DNA from: Trema orientale
Lineage: Eukaryota > Streptophyta > Magnoliopsida > Rosales > Cannabaceae
Assembly: GCA_002914845.1 (NCBI GenBank)
Contig: JXTC01000094.1
Location: 378,921 to 442,920, forward strand
DNA: 64,000 nt
Reading direction: 5' to 3'
Of the stretch, positions 49,349-61,700 are shown one piece after another (the stretch's first letter is position 1; every line of letters begins with the position of its first letter). The notes under the pieces are model-generated. The model had not been told where the DNA came from. It made no database searches and saw nothing but the letters and a program-made list of their open reading frames with translations. The position numbers were made by a program, and so were the translations under genes.

Positions 49349-50821
49349 AATGAATTTTTTTGGATATCATTTTAGTTCAAGAATCAAATGGTCACTAATT
49401 AAAGAATAAAGGGATCTTTAGTGCCACAAACTATAAAAATAAATAATTCGATGTGATACGAGAGTTCTTTCGTTGACTTAGTTTTGTCTGTTTTCTCTTC
49501 TTTTTTATGATAAAATTATGCTAATATTTTTTATTATTTCAATATTATCGTAATATCTCTATAAAGATAAACATTTTCCGCTCAAAAAAAAAAAAAAAAA
49601 AAACCTATTAACATCACCTCGTATGCGTACACTAAGCTGAAATTATATTCGAAACAAAAAATAACAAAATGCTAAATTTCATACATAATTTCATTTTCTA
49701 CTCCGGGGTAATGCTGTACAATATGATTTATGTTTTAGCCTAGATCATGTGCCAGTTTGTGGTATATGCCACATGCTTAAAGCTTGACATGGTATTGTGA
49801 ATAGCTTTTTGTCATGTAGATTCCACTACAAAGAGGAAGCTATTTTTGTCGGAAAATTGACCTTGATAGTTCTAATTTTGTGCAAATTGATTTTTTTAGT
49901 TCACTTCTTCAAAATGACATTTATAGTTTAAAATAATGACTTTTTTAGTTACTCTTGGAGAGAGAAAAATTTATGCTTTGTTACTGGTAGTCACAATTTT
50001 GTGACTGATGATCACAATTTTTTATTTTTTTATTTTTTTATTTTATTTTTTATAGAACAGTTTGTTTTACATCGTTACGAATACTGTGTGTTTTTGAAGA
50101 CATGAGTACTGCCGTAATTTTGTGACTAATGGTTGACACCTTTACGATTATGTTTTAAATTATTGTATTACTCACAATTTTGTTACTAGTAGTTACAATT
50201 TTGTGACTTGTGGTCAAAATTTGTTTTACGTCGTTACGAATAGTTGAAACAATTTATATTTTAGTATAACTAGGACTCACACATATGTGACGGACAACAA
50301 CAAATGATAAAAAATCTGTGAGTTTATTCATCTTGATTTGTTTAGTTACACACAATTAGTCATACAATTAAAGTTCCACCAAACATTATTCCATGCCATT
50401 GTATTTATTAATAGTCATCACACAATTATTTACAGTCATTAAATTTGTGATGTTAAGAAATGTACAAGTTTTATATAAGTATTCACATGATCTATAATTT
50501 AAAGTCACATAATTTGTGACTATCCAACACATACAAAATTAACTTTATCACAAATCAATCCAACACAAACAAAACACCCAAAAATCAGTCTCAAAATTCA
50601 TTGTAGTTGCAAATTCAGTCCAAAAAAATTAAAATACCCAATAAGGTAATTAGCTTTGGAAGAAATAAAATCTAACTCTTTTTTTTCTATATTTTTTTTT
50701 TTGGCCGGGGGAAGGGGGGACTTTCCACCCACGATCTAGGCACATTCTAGAAGAGCCCTTCAACTGGATCCACTTCAGTCCCATCTAAACATTTAAAAAA
50801 AAAAGAAAAAAGCATGCCTGA

Positions 50822-51095
50822 AAAAGGAAAGAAAAGCCAACAACAAAAAATCACGAAGTGGTCATCCACGGCAGTGTGAGCGATGGTCAGGGGCTCTTAC
50901 CAGAAGAAGCAGAGGAAGACCAAGGCGGCGAAGATGAGCACAAAGACGACTATGGAGAGCGGGTGGAAGATCAAGCTGAAGAAGAGGACGAGCAAGACGA
51001 TGTTGGCATAATTGGATCAGAAGTAGGTCAGGTTTTGGGCGAGTCAAGTCGTGTCATCCGAGACGCTGGAGGGAGCCAAGCCTTCCAAGCAAAGG
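50822..51095 (-). pseudogene. PRA1-family gene fragment captured in a Mutator-like element
   Basis: Minus-strand translation gives the core of a plant PRA1 (prenylated Rab acceptor) protein: LTYF, then SNYANIVLLVLFFSLIFHP, a hydrophobic pair of helices (LSIVVFVLIFAALVFLCFF), and EPL followed by VDDHFVIF. These match the conserved order NYxxxxLLxLFLSLxxHPxSLIVF...DEPLVxFG.xxDDRVV. In-frame stops lie before SNYA and before EPL, and both termini are missing, so it encodes no working protein. Intact PRA1 proteins are about 180-220 aa membrane proteins of the secretory pathway. The piece is much richer in G and C than its surroundings, fitting a captured exon. Identification is from memory of the family. 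Confidence 0.7.
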
Positions 51096-51179
51096 GCATC
51101 GTGGATCTGCCGAGTTTTTGCCTTTTTTTTTTTCTAATTCCTATGGGTTTGATTTTGTGTCAAAACCCCATTGTTAAAA

Positions 51180-51540
51180 TATCCCGTTTGTTTCGCCTAT
51201 TTGAATGTGTGTATTTGAATAGAAATTGTGGAATGTGTTATAATTGGAATGGAAGACATTTGAATGGAAAAAATAGTGGAATGGGTTATAATTAGAATGA
51301 GAGTATTGGAATGGACCATTTAAAAATACCTCTTCCTCTCTATTCTCATCCAAGACACAAAAATCTATTCAAATAGTTGATGTGACTGATGAACCATTTG
51401 AATGGAAAAACTAAATTGTTAAAACAAACACTCATTCCAAAAGACCATTTGAATGGAAAATTTAGAATTGTTGAAACAAACACCCATTCAAATGGATTTT
51501 CCATTCCAATGGAATGGAATGGGCGAACCAAACGACCCCA
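51180..51540. mobile_element. MITE nested inside the Pack-MULE
   Basis: The left end (TCCCGTTTGTTTCGCC) pairs with the complement of the right end (GGGGTCGTTTGGTTCGCC). The interior is full of CCATTTGAATGGAAAA-type repeats. The ends resemble hAT or PIF/Harbinger MITEs. The target duplication was not resolved, so coordinates are good to a few bases only. Confidence 0.55.
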
Positions 51541-51801
51541 TAGTTTTTTGGAGGTTTTTTTTTTTTTTTTTTTTTTTTTTAATGATTTGGTGGTTTTTGT
51601 GATGGTAAGATGTTTTTCAAATTTTTGAAAAGATAATTGAAAAAAAGAAGTAAAATGCGTACTGACAAAGCATTTAGAGTCAATGGTATTTTAGACATTT
51701 TATTAGTTAGAGAATACTAAAAATCTCATTTTGAGAAAGCGAACTAAAAAAGTTAAATTAGCCCAAATTAGAACTATTCACGTCAATTTCTCATTTTTGT
51801 T

Positions 51802-52484
51802 CAGTTACTTTGAAGCTTGGGTTAAATAACATTTTTGTTTACTTCAATTGATAAAGATATCCTAAGCATTATATTTTTTTTAGTTCATGTTATTTAGTAA
51901 GTGATAAATTAATGTTATAATCGACTGAACATTAAAAAGTGTATTAATTAAGAGTTAAAAACTTTATTTATTATTTGAAAATAATTGAAAGAATTGATTT
52001 CATTAAACTTAAGTAAGGCCTACAATAGCAAATTTGATTATATAGAACCTCGTATAATGAGAATAAAAAAATTGAATTATATATTTAAAGACAAAAATTT
52101 TCAAAAAACTCGAAGCAAATGCAATCCTTATCAGCAATCTTAGAGAAAAACTCCATAAATGATGTAGAACTCTTCAATGACTCGTTTTGATTCTTTACTA
52201 TTCGAATTGACACTTTTGATTGATTCACTGGAAGAGTTCTTACAAAATCTGGTCCTCAGTAGTAACAAACTCTCTAGATCTAAATCATAAATATTACAAA
52301 TCTGAATGACAATCACACTAGTAAAAGAGAAAATACTAATAAAAACTAAAATCACCACATATCTAGATCTGGATAGACTAAGAATATCATAGATGTTTAT
52401 CTAAGTGAACAATTGAAAAATCTGTTTTTATGTGTATTACTAAATAAATAATTAATTGATTAAGTTAATAATTAATTAATCATA
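51802..52484. other. Intergenic, no gene seen
   Basis: AT-rich sequence with short open stretches only. Confidence 0.45.
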
Positions 52485-53770
52485 TTGTAACACACATATG
52501 AAAAATTATTACAACAATGAATGCTTATGTTGCAACAACAATAACAAGAAAATAAAGAATGAATATAAGATATTTTTAACGTGGTTTAGACATCTCTTAC
52601 TCTACGAGTCCACACCTAGAGAATAAATAAATTAGTAAAGTATAAAAGATTATAAACACTAATTGACTAATGCAGTAAAAGACTCCCATTTTTTTAATTG
52701 TCACAATGTATTATAATCACTATATAAATATTGTTTAGCGAGCTCCTCTCGCCTTTGTTGATCCTTCACTTCGTGAACTCCTTTCACTGGTTCGGATCGG
52801 TTTCCTCTTGAAGATGTATTATTCTTTGATTTAAAGAATAAGTGCACTTAAACTAAGTACGTAGAAAATTCATAAGCTCTCAAGTCTCATAATGACATTT
52901 GAACATACTCTATGCCTTACAATAAAAACTCTCTAAGTGTAATTTTCTCAAATGAAGCGCATGAGAATTCCTTAGAGTAACTGAGCTTTTATAGGTGAAT
53001 TTCAGCCCCTTTGGTCTTCCATTGCAGTGTGGAAAGGCTGAAATTAAATATGAAAAAAAATTAAAATCAAAATCAAAGTTTTTCTAAAAAATGTGTAATC
53101 TACTAGCAACAACTTTTTAAACAGTTACCATAAAAATATCAAGATTCATGGTTACTTATTGAACATATTTGGACACAATTTGGCCAGCTAAAATCTTTCA
53201 ATTATACCTATCAAAGATTGATAATTAATCTAGAAATCATATCTCCATTAATTACAATTATATACCAAGATATAAGAAAACTATCCAATCATTTCATAAA
53301 TATCTGATCTTGTTGCAATAGATCAGAAGTCTGATCACAATAACTCAGTAAATCATGTCAATAAACTAATAAAAGATTTATTAATTGATGATAAAATATC
53401 CAGCACATTGATTGGCGAAAATCCTCATAAATTCTCCTCAAAACCTATCCAAATTTATTAGTCTAATTAGGAGTAATCAGATATCAATCATAGACAATAT
53501 ACTGAGAAAAGAATAAAGATATATAAGGAAAATATAAAAGGAATTGATAGGAGGAATATCCTATTCATACAGAATAGAAAAATACGGTATTCTTTTTATA
53601 GTCCACCCATATAATCATCAAAATCATCAAATATGGACATTAAACTCATTTGGACAATTTTCAAAAAGTTCCCATAATGAGAAAAATGCAAGTTGTGTTG
53701 TTGTGAAAACAACACTTGTTACAACAATTGCAGATTTGATGCAACAACAATTTCTTCACATTTAATCACT
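52485..53770. repeat. Probable retrotransposon LTR remnant (fossil), ends not defined
   Basis: TTTTTAACGTGGTTTAGACA followed by CTACGAGTCCACACC (about 52570-52620) is a motif often found in LTRs of plant Copia-type elements. A TATAAATA-like box (about 52720) and a promoter-like CT-rich part follow. TGTAACACAC at 52486 could be a left end. No target duplication or coding domain was found. Confidence 0.35.
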
Positions 53771-54059
53771 TGAGTTCTCAGTACTTTACCATTATAGAAT
53801 GCCAAACTCTTGGACCTAATAACAACTACCTTCACAAACAAAATGATAACGAAATGATTATTTAAAAATAAAAGTAAATATGAGAAAGAAAAATGAAAAG
53901 AACCACTTCCCCCTCTCCGATAGGTGGAAGGCACATGCCAAACCCTTTAAGGATAAAGAGAAAGAAGAGAGAGAAAAGAGAAGAGAGTTGAGATTGATGA
54001 AGGGACTATTGACGAAAATAATTGACTAAAACATTAAAAAAAGTAAATTTAATATTTTC

Positions 54060-54300
54060 AAAATTCTAAATGTACTAATATTGTTATAATAAAATTAAGG
54101 TTAATTAAATATGAAAATTCAGCATATGGTATATTTGATGTCAAAATTGACGTATCTATCCTTAATTTAAGAGATGCCAAGTAATTATTCACATTAGTTA
54201 GAGAATGTTAATTCAAGTTAGATTTTTCAATTTTTAAACTTTGAATTTCGATGAATAAACCATGCAGCCTTGAAACGAATGCACAAGGTGGATCAAGTAA
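54060..54300. repeat. Upstream-region duplication, copy A, piece 3
   Basis: AAATTGACGTAT...TTAATTTAAGAGATGCCAA corresponds to ATATTGACGTAA...TTAATTTAAGGGAAGCCAT at 56925. TTTGAATTTCGATGAATAAAC..GCAGCC corresponds to TTTGAATTTCAACGAATAAGC..GCAGCC at 57704. It lacks the two MITEs present in the other copy and so represents the empty site. Confidence 0.6.
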
Positions 54301-54984
54301 ACACTATTTTTCTTAACATAAAAGGAAATTCATTCAATATAATCAACTACCTACATTACACTAGTCAATTTGACGCAAAACTCGAATTACAGTAGACCTA
54401 TAACAGTAAAAGAAATAATCTAAGAAAACAATTAATCTACCAATGATTATGTAGGAAATACAAAGCTCAACAAGTGGTATAAGTATAACCAAAGCTCTAT
54501 GAGAGATTTCTTTTAATTACCTTTTTTGAATCACTATGTGCAACCAAAATTAACTAATTATGATTGTTACTAAAACAAATCTTTTGTAGAAATTGATTTT
54601 TCGATTTGATAAACTCTTCAAGATCTAGACTTTGTAAGTTTCAGATTTTTTAAAAGAATTATACAAAATAACAAAAAAAAAAATGATAAAAACCAACAAA
54701 AAAGAAAAATCTTATCCAAAAGGGAGATCATAGGAATAAATAAAAATTAGAGAGAGAAAAAACGGAAAGTTTCCAGAAAAATAGAGCGGATATGAGTAAA
54801 GACTATCTTTTTATTTTCCAAAAAAAAAATCTTGGCAATTTAATAAAAGGGCATTCTTATTCAACATGATAAAATTTATAATATAATTCATGTGTCAAAG
54901 TTTCATTTTTTTTTTCCTAACCAATTAGAAAAAAAAAAAAAGAGAAAAACCAAATCTAATGGGTAGGAGCACCATATTATATAT
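54301..54984. other. Intergenic junction between the two duplicate copies
   Basis: No gene, RNA or element was recognised. Confidence 0.4.
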
Positions 54985-57125
54985 GTGACGAAGATCAAGT
55001 CAAAAAGGATCTCACAACACTGTTGTTGCATTGTTTACGGTGGCTCGGTTTGTTTATTTATTTTTATTCAACCCAGTTTGTCGTCCGAGGAATACTATAT
55101 GCATTTTTTTTTTTTCACATTTTGTCGGTTTTATTACTTGATATTTTCTAATTTTATATTTTAATAATATAAAAGATTACAGTGCAATTCAAAAATGTCA
55201 GACTAAGACTAATGAATGCAAAAAGAGGTTGATTTTGCGTACCGCATTGCTTTATATCTTGCTTTATCCAATATTTTTCTCTATTGAATTAGAATATAAC
55301 GAGTTCCAGTTACCTTTCGTTTTTTTTTTTTTTTTTTGTTTTTAAAAAAAGGGCCAAATAATTTTTATTGGTTTTACTTGTCCCTACAAGTACCATTTTA
55401 TGATTGAATATTCCCCCCACCTCAGTCATAGTCGTATACAAATTATTGGATCAGAGCCGCCAATATATTAGTAATTTAACTTATATAGTTTAATTTATTC
55501 TTGCTTGGTAACACTTGTCGACTGTGGGGTCTCGTGCTATACTCTTTCACATAAAATGTCAAATCGGAATACAGAAATATAAATTGAAAAGAGTAATATC
55601 CTTAGCACTGTAGTAATAATTTTAGGAACTAAATTAGTATTCAATATCACATAAATTTTCATTTCAAAAAAAAAAAAATGTCACATATATTTTGTGAAAA
55701 TAAAGCTCTTCTGAACTCAGATTTTCTGAAGAATTAATAAAGGGAAGTAAACAAGAGAATGTGTCAATTTTCTGAGCAAAATTATTCAATGTCGACTAGT
55801 CAGTCTTCAATTCTTCTTTAAGCTTCAAGCAATATAAAATAAAAAATAAAAAAAACCTTCTTTAAGCATTTTAAAAAAGGAATTAAAAAAAAAAGAAAAG
55901 AAAAAGATTCCTCTAATTTGGCCAAATTGAAAGGAGACGCCATATTAGATTGTTCCCGATATTACATTATGTGTGACAGTAAAATTTCTCAATCGCATCA
56001 CACTATATTACTGTCATTTTTTGAGGAGGTGAGTTTCTTGGAAAGCAGTAAAATCCTTATTGCAGGAAAAAGTTTGAACTCGTCTGTTGAATACTTGCAC
56101 CCACACGTGTCACCAAGAGATTTTGGAATCTTCTATAAACGTGTGTATTATACTCAATTTATGTGTACATTTGGAAAAGTCGTGGATGATTGGTAGTATA
56201 TTTTGCCAGTTATGATTAAGGATGAACTAGTCTCATACATATTTCAATAATAAATTAAAAAAAAAATACTATTACCGTCGCAAAAGAAAAAAAAAACGTA
56301 ACGTAATTGTAACCTTCTTTTTTCCCTTTTAACTTTTCATTCTTTTAACTTTTTTTTTTATTATTAATCTTCTACTTATAATATGAATCTTATCTGATTA
56401 TTGAGATCTCTAACTAATAAATGATTTGTTATCTGTTATAATACGTTATAGTTATAATTTTATGCATCACAGCGTATCAAATGCAATTTTAAAGTTAATG
56501 GGAGTACGTGTAGCATACTATTAGTTCAGCAAAGAGCTTAACCATAATTTTATTACGACTTTCCTGACGCGTTAACTCATGTGCGTTAATAGTCCGGTCT
56601 ACTTAAATTATAAAATAGGTGCAGATATGAAAATGAACAATGGAGTAGTTTTCTGAGAAAGAGAGAGAGGAAGCAGCAGTCAATTGAGGGAAAAAGAAAA
56701 GTCAATAAAAGAACGATTTTCAATTTTCTTTTTTTTTTTTGGAAGGAAGAACAAAATAATTTTGATGTGAGACGGAAAATTACTCTAACATCCTTATACA
56801 TATCAATGTTACCGTAATACCACTTGAAAGGTTTTTTTTTTTTTTTTTAATAGAAATAATTCATGATTAAATACAATTTTTGTCAGATTCCGAGAGTCAA
56901 TGTAATCTTTTCGAATTTCAAGAATATTGACGTAATTAATTTTTAATTTAAGGGAAGCCATAATACAAATTATATATATATATATTGTAAGAGTTTATAT
57001 TAAGAATACTTATTATTTGGAATCTTAATCCTAAGTTTGAATCATATATTAGTTAAATCCTAATTTTTTTTAAAAAATATTTATATTTATATTTTAGAAA
57101 AAAAAACTATTTATATTTATTTTAA

Positions 57126-57482
57126 GGGATAACTGTAAAAAAATACTCTCATGTTTGGATGTTCTGCAATTTAAATTCTAAAGTCTGAATTCTGCAAAAT
57201 AATACCCTGAGATTACGAATTTCTGAAAATTAATACCCTGTATTGATATTTAACTGATAAAATACAATGATATCCTCAAAATTAAGATAAATAATATGGA
57301 TTATTCTAGTTTTAATGGAGGATATTATTATTTTTTCGTTCCTAAAATTGGTCAAAAAATCTATGCAGGGTATTAATTTTCAAAAATTCTTAATCTCAGG
57401 ATATTATTTTACAGAATTCAAATTTCAGGCTTTTTATAGACCACCCAAATTTTAGGGTTTTTTTTTTTTTTGCAATTATCCC
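57126..57482. mobile_element. Mutator-type foldback MITE (357 bp)
   Basis: Termini GGGATAACTG and, from the other strand, GGGATAATTG open inverted arms of about 115 bp. These include TAATACCCTGAGATTA/TAATATCCTGAGATTA and AAAATTAATACCCTG. Perfect 9-bp flanks TTATTTTAA lie at 57117-57125 and 57483-57491. The right flank is also the left flank of the next MITE. Confidence 0.88.
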
Positions 57483-57491
57483 TTATTTTAA

Positions 57492-57675
57492 GAGTAATGC
57501 TATGGGGCACCAGTGGTGCCCAGCACCACAGTGATGTGTCAGTCTGTCACTGGCTAATCAAAATTATAATTTAAGTAGGGCCTATGTGGGACCCAATTTA
57601 TTAATTAAATCATCCAGTGACAAACAGACATATCACTGTGGTGCTGGACACCACTGGTGCCCCATACCATTGCTC
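57492..57675. mobile_element. Mutator-type MITE, copy 2 (184 bp)
   Basis: Ends GAGTAATGCTATGGGGCACC and GAGCAATGGTATGGGGCACC (other strand), with long arms running through AGTGGTG and CAGCACCACAGTGAT. The 9-bp flank TTATTTTAA lies on both sides (57483-57491, 57676-57684). Same family as the element at 22752-22936. Confidence 0.9.
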
Positions 57676-57920
57676 TTATTTTAATTAATGAAATATTTTT
57701 TAAGCTTTGAATTTCAACGAATAAGCCCCGCAGCCCCGTGCCCCGAAATTAATGCGGAACGTGGATCCAATTATCCAAAACATCAAGTCGTGTCAAAAAA
57801 AGTGGCAACTATCGCTCTGCAGCCACCAAGACCTTATTTATTGATTATTCTTTTCAAGCAAAATTTCTAATTTTACATCGAAATTATACTGAATATACAT
57901 ATAACACATTTAGCAAAAGA

Positions 57921-57953
<33 letters not shown>
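57921..57953. repeat. (AT)n microsatellite
   Basis: About 15 AT dinucleotides with one early interruption, 780 bp upstream of the ABCG start codon. Likely length-variable between individuals. Confidence 0.9.
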
Positions 57954-57959
<6 letters not shown>

Positions 57960-58273
57960 GTGACGATTGCGATGACGCCACATCCAAAGTTCATGAAGAA
58001 ATTTCAACCAAAGTACAATTCCGTTAATTTGAAGCTTTCTTTCTTGGTTTTTCAAAGCTTCGTAAATCGTCTTCATTTTCAGTCATTTCAAACCATAGAG
58101 TTTTGAACATTACTATTTAGCTTTTGACACTTGCCCCCTAACGAAAACCAATTAGGCTTTATTTACGTATACTTTTTTTGTTTTATAATGAATATTTAAT
58201 CACAAAAGTTACAGTAATATGACTTGTGGGGTTGAAATTCATTTACCATACTAAACATAGTTAACTTCAATTC

Positions 58274-58478
58274 TTGACCATGCTTTCGGAAAAGGTATAT
58301 TAAATTGCCTTCATCTACAATACGTACAGTACAAAATGTTGACTTATCGTAAGACTATATTACCCCCATTTCTAGAAGCTTTTTCCATTTGCTTGTCCAG
58401 CAAATTTCTTGGAATAATTTTCTTTTTCTTTTTTTTTTCCCTCAATTTTCCTCGATTTTTATTATTTTTAGTTTGACC
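58274..58478 (+). promoter_or_regulatory. Cluster of W-box-like TTGAC(C/T) motifs before the ABCG gene
   Basis: TTGACC at 58274-58279, TTGACT at 58339-58344 and TTGACC at 58473-58478, all on the + strand, plus a TTGACA at 58124. W-boxes bind WRKY factors, and several PDR1-type genes are known to respond to pathogens and jasmonate. The motif is short and can occur by chance in such sequence. Confidence 0.4.
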
Positions 58479-58515
58479 ACATTTCTAGAAGCTCTTTTTC
58501 TTTTCGGCATTTCCA

Positions 58516-58523
58516 TATAAATA
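58516..58523 (+). promoter_or_regulatory. TATA box of the ABCG/PDR gene
   Basis: TATAAATA followed by C/T-rich sequence. It lies 222 bp before the start codon, giving a leader of about 190 bp that begins near 58550. Confidence 0.65.
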
Positions 58524-58737
58524 CACCTCCATCCTTGATGAGCATTATTGCTTAATCCCACAAAAATCTTGGAGAAAGAAAATCTGGGTTATCCTTGGGA
58601 CAGCCGTAAACTTACGTTGTCATACACTTCATATACACGTATAGATAGAGATACATATAAGTCTCAAAGCTAAAAGGAAAAGAAAAAACTTCTGGGTTTT
58701 GGTGGGATTTCAACATTGATCTCTGTTTCGGTTCCTA

Positions 58738-61700
58738 ATGGAGATAGGCGATATCTACAGAGCCGGTAATAGTCTGCGAAATAGTATTCGAAGTAATAGC
58801 TCTTCGTTATGGAGGAACAACAACATGGATGTCTTCTCAAAGTCTTCGAGGGACGAAGACGATGAAGAAGCTCTCAAATGGGCCGCTCTCGAAAAGCTTC
58901 CTACGTATTCTCGCTTGAGAAAAGGCATTCTCACCACTTCGAAAGGAGAAGCAAGTGAGGTTGATATACATAATCTTGGGCTTAAAGAAAGGAGAGACTT
59001 GCTTGAGAGGTTGGTTAAGGTTGCAGAAGAAGATAATGAAAGGTTTTTGTTGAAGCTCAGGAATCGTATTGATAGGTACCGTTATTTTCTCTTTCTAAAT
59101 ATCATTTTGGTTTTACTTTCTCGGTAGCCAAACAGGGGATCCAAACATGGGATGTTAGGATAAAAGTCTAAAAGTGTTTTTTCCTTTTTTTTTTTTTTTT
59201 TTAAGTAAGTTTTTCTGTTTCATTGATTGGATTTTTTTGGTGTATATTTGGTAAAAAAAAATTCAGGGTTGGACTTGATCTTCCTACAATTGAAGTGAGA
59301 TATGAGCATGTTAATGTGGAGGCAGAGGCTCATGTGGGAAGCAGAGCTTTGCCTTCATTCATTAACTTCACCATTAATTTGGTCGAGGTATTAATTTACG
59401 CTCTCTATTAAATTTTGACAATATCACAATAATATTCATCTTCTAACATTTTATTTTGTTCCTTGAACTTTTTTTTTTTTTTTTTTTTTTTTTAAGAGTG
59501 TCTTGGGTTTTCTGCCAATTTTTAAAAGCAAAAAGCAACACCTGAACATACTCCAAGATGTTAGTGGAGTCATAAAGCCAGGAAGGTGAGTCATAACTCC
59601 ACTAAGAGTTATTTGCCAGATTAAATTTAACTTAATTTTGTTAATCAATATTCTTTTAAATTCATATTTTTATCTGTTTTTCAAATCCAAGTCATACATC
59701 GAATGATATTTTTTTTCCCTTTTTTCTTTAATTACCATGGAATTTTTAGGTTGACACTGCTGTTGGGTCCTCCAAGTTCTGGGAAGACCACACTGTTACT
59801 GACTTTGGCAGGAAGGCTTGGCAAAGATTTGAAGGTGAATAATAAAACCATTTTAAAAAAAAAATGAAGATAATAAAAAAAATCAAGCTTATTTCCTTAT
59901 TGATATTTCTATATTTAGCTTCATTTATATTACTTTCGTTTGATCAATCTAATTTCTATCACGGAAAATGATAAAAATCTCTTGCTTCAGTTTTCTGGGA
60001 GGGTAACTTATAATGGGCATGGCATGAATGAGTTTGTACCCCAAAGAACCGCTGCCTACATTAGTCAACATGATGTTCATATTGGAGAAATGACCGTAAG
60101 AGAAACTTTGTCTTACTCTGCAAGATTCCAAGGAGTTGGAACACGTTATGGTCAGTCCATTAATTTTATCTTCTGTCAAAAAAAAAAAAAGTTTTTGTGT
60201 TAATATAGAACATGATTATTATTATCTTTATTGTTATTATTTTGTTTTTAATATTTGGATATTGGCAGATATGCTTGCTGAATTGTCTAGAAGAGAGAAA
60301 GAAGCTAATATCAAACCTGATCCAGACATTGATGTCTACATGAAGGTGAGCTATTCCATTTCAGCCAAAAAATGTATTTAATAAACTTTTTAAAGAAGTT
60401 TGAAGCTTAATTTATGTGATTATCTTTTGTTGTCTTATTATAGGCTGTGGCAACAGAAGGCCAAGAGACAGGTGTGGTGACAGACTATGTTCTAAAGGTG
60501 AAAACTGTTAAAAGTTTGTGTATATATATATATTATCTTAATTAGTATTCTTTTAGAAATAATCAGCCAATTGTGCCTGAAATTACTTTAATTAATCGAG
60601 ATCACATTAATTGCAGCTTCTGGGTTTGGATATATGTGCTGATACAATGGTAGGGGATGAAATGGTAAGGGGTATCTCAGGAGGACAGAGGAAGCGTGTC
60701 ACAACTGGTACAAAAACGAAGGCTTCTGTTTTTGTTTTTCTGTTTTTTTTAACCCCTTAATATACACAAGGAACTATTTGGATAGTACTGATTTCTAACA
60801 ATTCAACTACAGGGGAGATGCTTGTTGGGCCAGCAGGGGCATTCTTCATGGATGAAATTTCTACTGGTTTGGACAGTTCAACTACATACCAGATTGTGAA
60901 CTCACTGAAGCAATATGTTCACATATTTAATGGAACCAATGTCATCTCCTTACTCCAGCCTGCACCGGAGACTTATGACCTTTTTGATGATATCATTCTC
61001 CTGTCTGATGGCCAGATTGTGTATCAGGGTCCTCGTGAAGATGTGCTCGAGTTCTTTGAATCTATGGGCTTTAAATGCCCAGAGAGGAAAGGTGTTGCTG
61101 ACTTTCTTCAAGAGGTAACTTAAAAAACGTGTTTAGTTTACCTTTTTCTTTTCTTGGATTTTCTTCAAAGAAATAATTATATAGTATGCTATAATCGATA
61201 ATGTTATTTCTGTAATCATAGGTAACATCAAGGAAAGATCAAGCTCAGTATTGGGCAAGAAGAGATCAGCCTTACAGGTTTGTCACTGTCAAGGAATTCG
61301 CCGAGGCATTCCAATCATTCCATGTGGGACAAAAAATAGGGGACCATCTTTCAGTTCCATTTGACAAGAGCAAGAGCCATCCAGCTGCTTTGACAACCAA
61401 AACCTACGGTGTCAAGAAGAAGGAGCTCTTGAAAGCTTCCATCTCAAGAGAATACTTGCTCATGCATAGAAACTCCTTTGTTTACATCTTCAAGCTTGTC
61501 CAAGTAAGTTTTCCATCAATGTTTTCAGTTTCGGATTTTGTTTTTAACTTTTAGTGTTATTTATTATGAATTGATAACCTTTATTTCCCTGCTTATAGCT
61601 TTGCTTAATGGCGCTAATTGCTACCACCGTTTTCCTGAGAACTGAGATGCATCACAATTCTGTAGAAGATGGTTCAATCTACATTGGTGCCTTGTTCTTC

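Larger units (their letters stand above)
49851..51792 (-). mobile_element. Pack-MULE: Mutator-like element carrying a PRA1 gene fragment
   Basis: The left arm (GGAAAATTGACCTTGATAG, TTCTAATTTTG, TTTTTTTAGTTCACTTC, CAAAATGACATTT) is matched by the complement of the right arm (GAGAAATTGACGTGAATAG, TTCTAATTTGGG, TTTTTTAGTTCGCTTTC, CAAAATGAGATTT), about 100 bp each. Flanks are ATTTTTGTC (49842-49850) and ATTTTTGTT (51793-51801), 8/9 identical, as expected for Mutator-like insertion. No transposase is present. The interior holds repeated GTCACAATTTTGTGAC-type palindromes (49985-50240), a GC-rich piece of a PRA1 gene on the minus strand, and a nested MITE. Confidence 0.75.
54985..57775. repeat. Upstream-region duplication, copy B (in front of the ABCG gene)
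   Basis: The compact copy, whose segments match 21660-22510, 44690-45540 and 54060-54300 in that order. It ends about 960 bp before the transporter start codon. Two Mutator-type MITEs (57126-57675) sit in it and are missing from copy A. Confidence 0.65.

Noticed and set aside
50858-51295. + strand open frame of 145 codons
   Set aside because: It is the antisense of the PRA1 fragment on the minus strand. Its composition (E/D-rich) follows from the complement of hydrophobic codons.
60915-61118. Second open frame across ABCG exon 9
   Set aside because: Frame-shifted shadow of the transporter's NBD1 coding.
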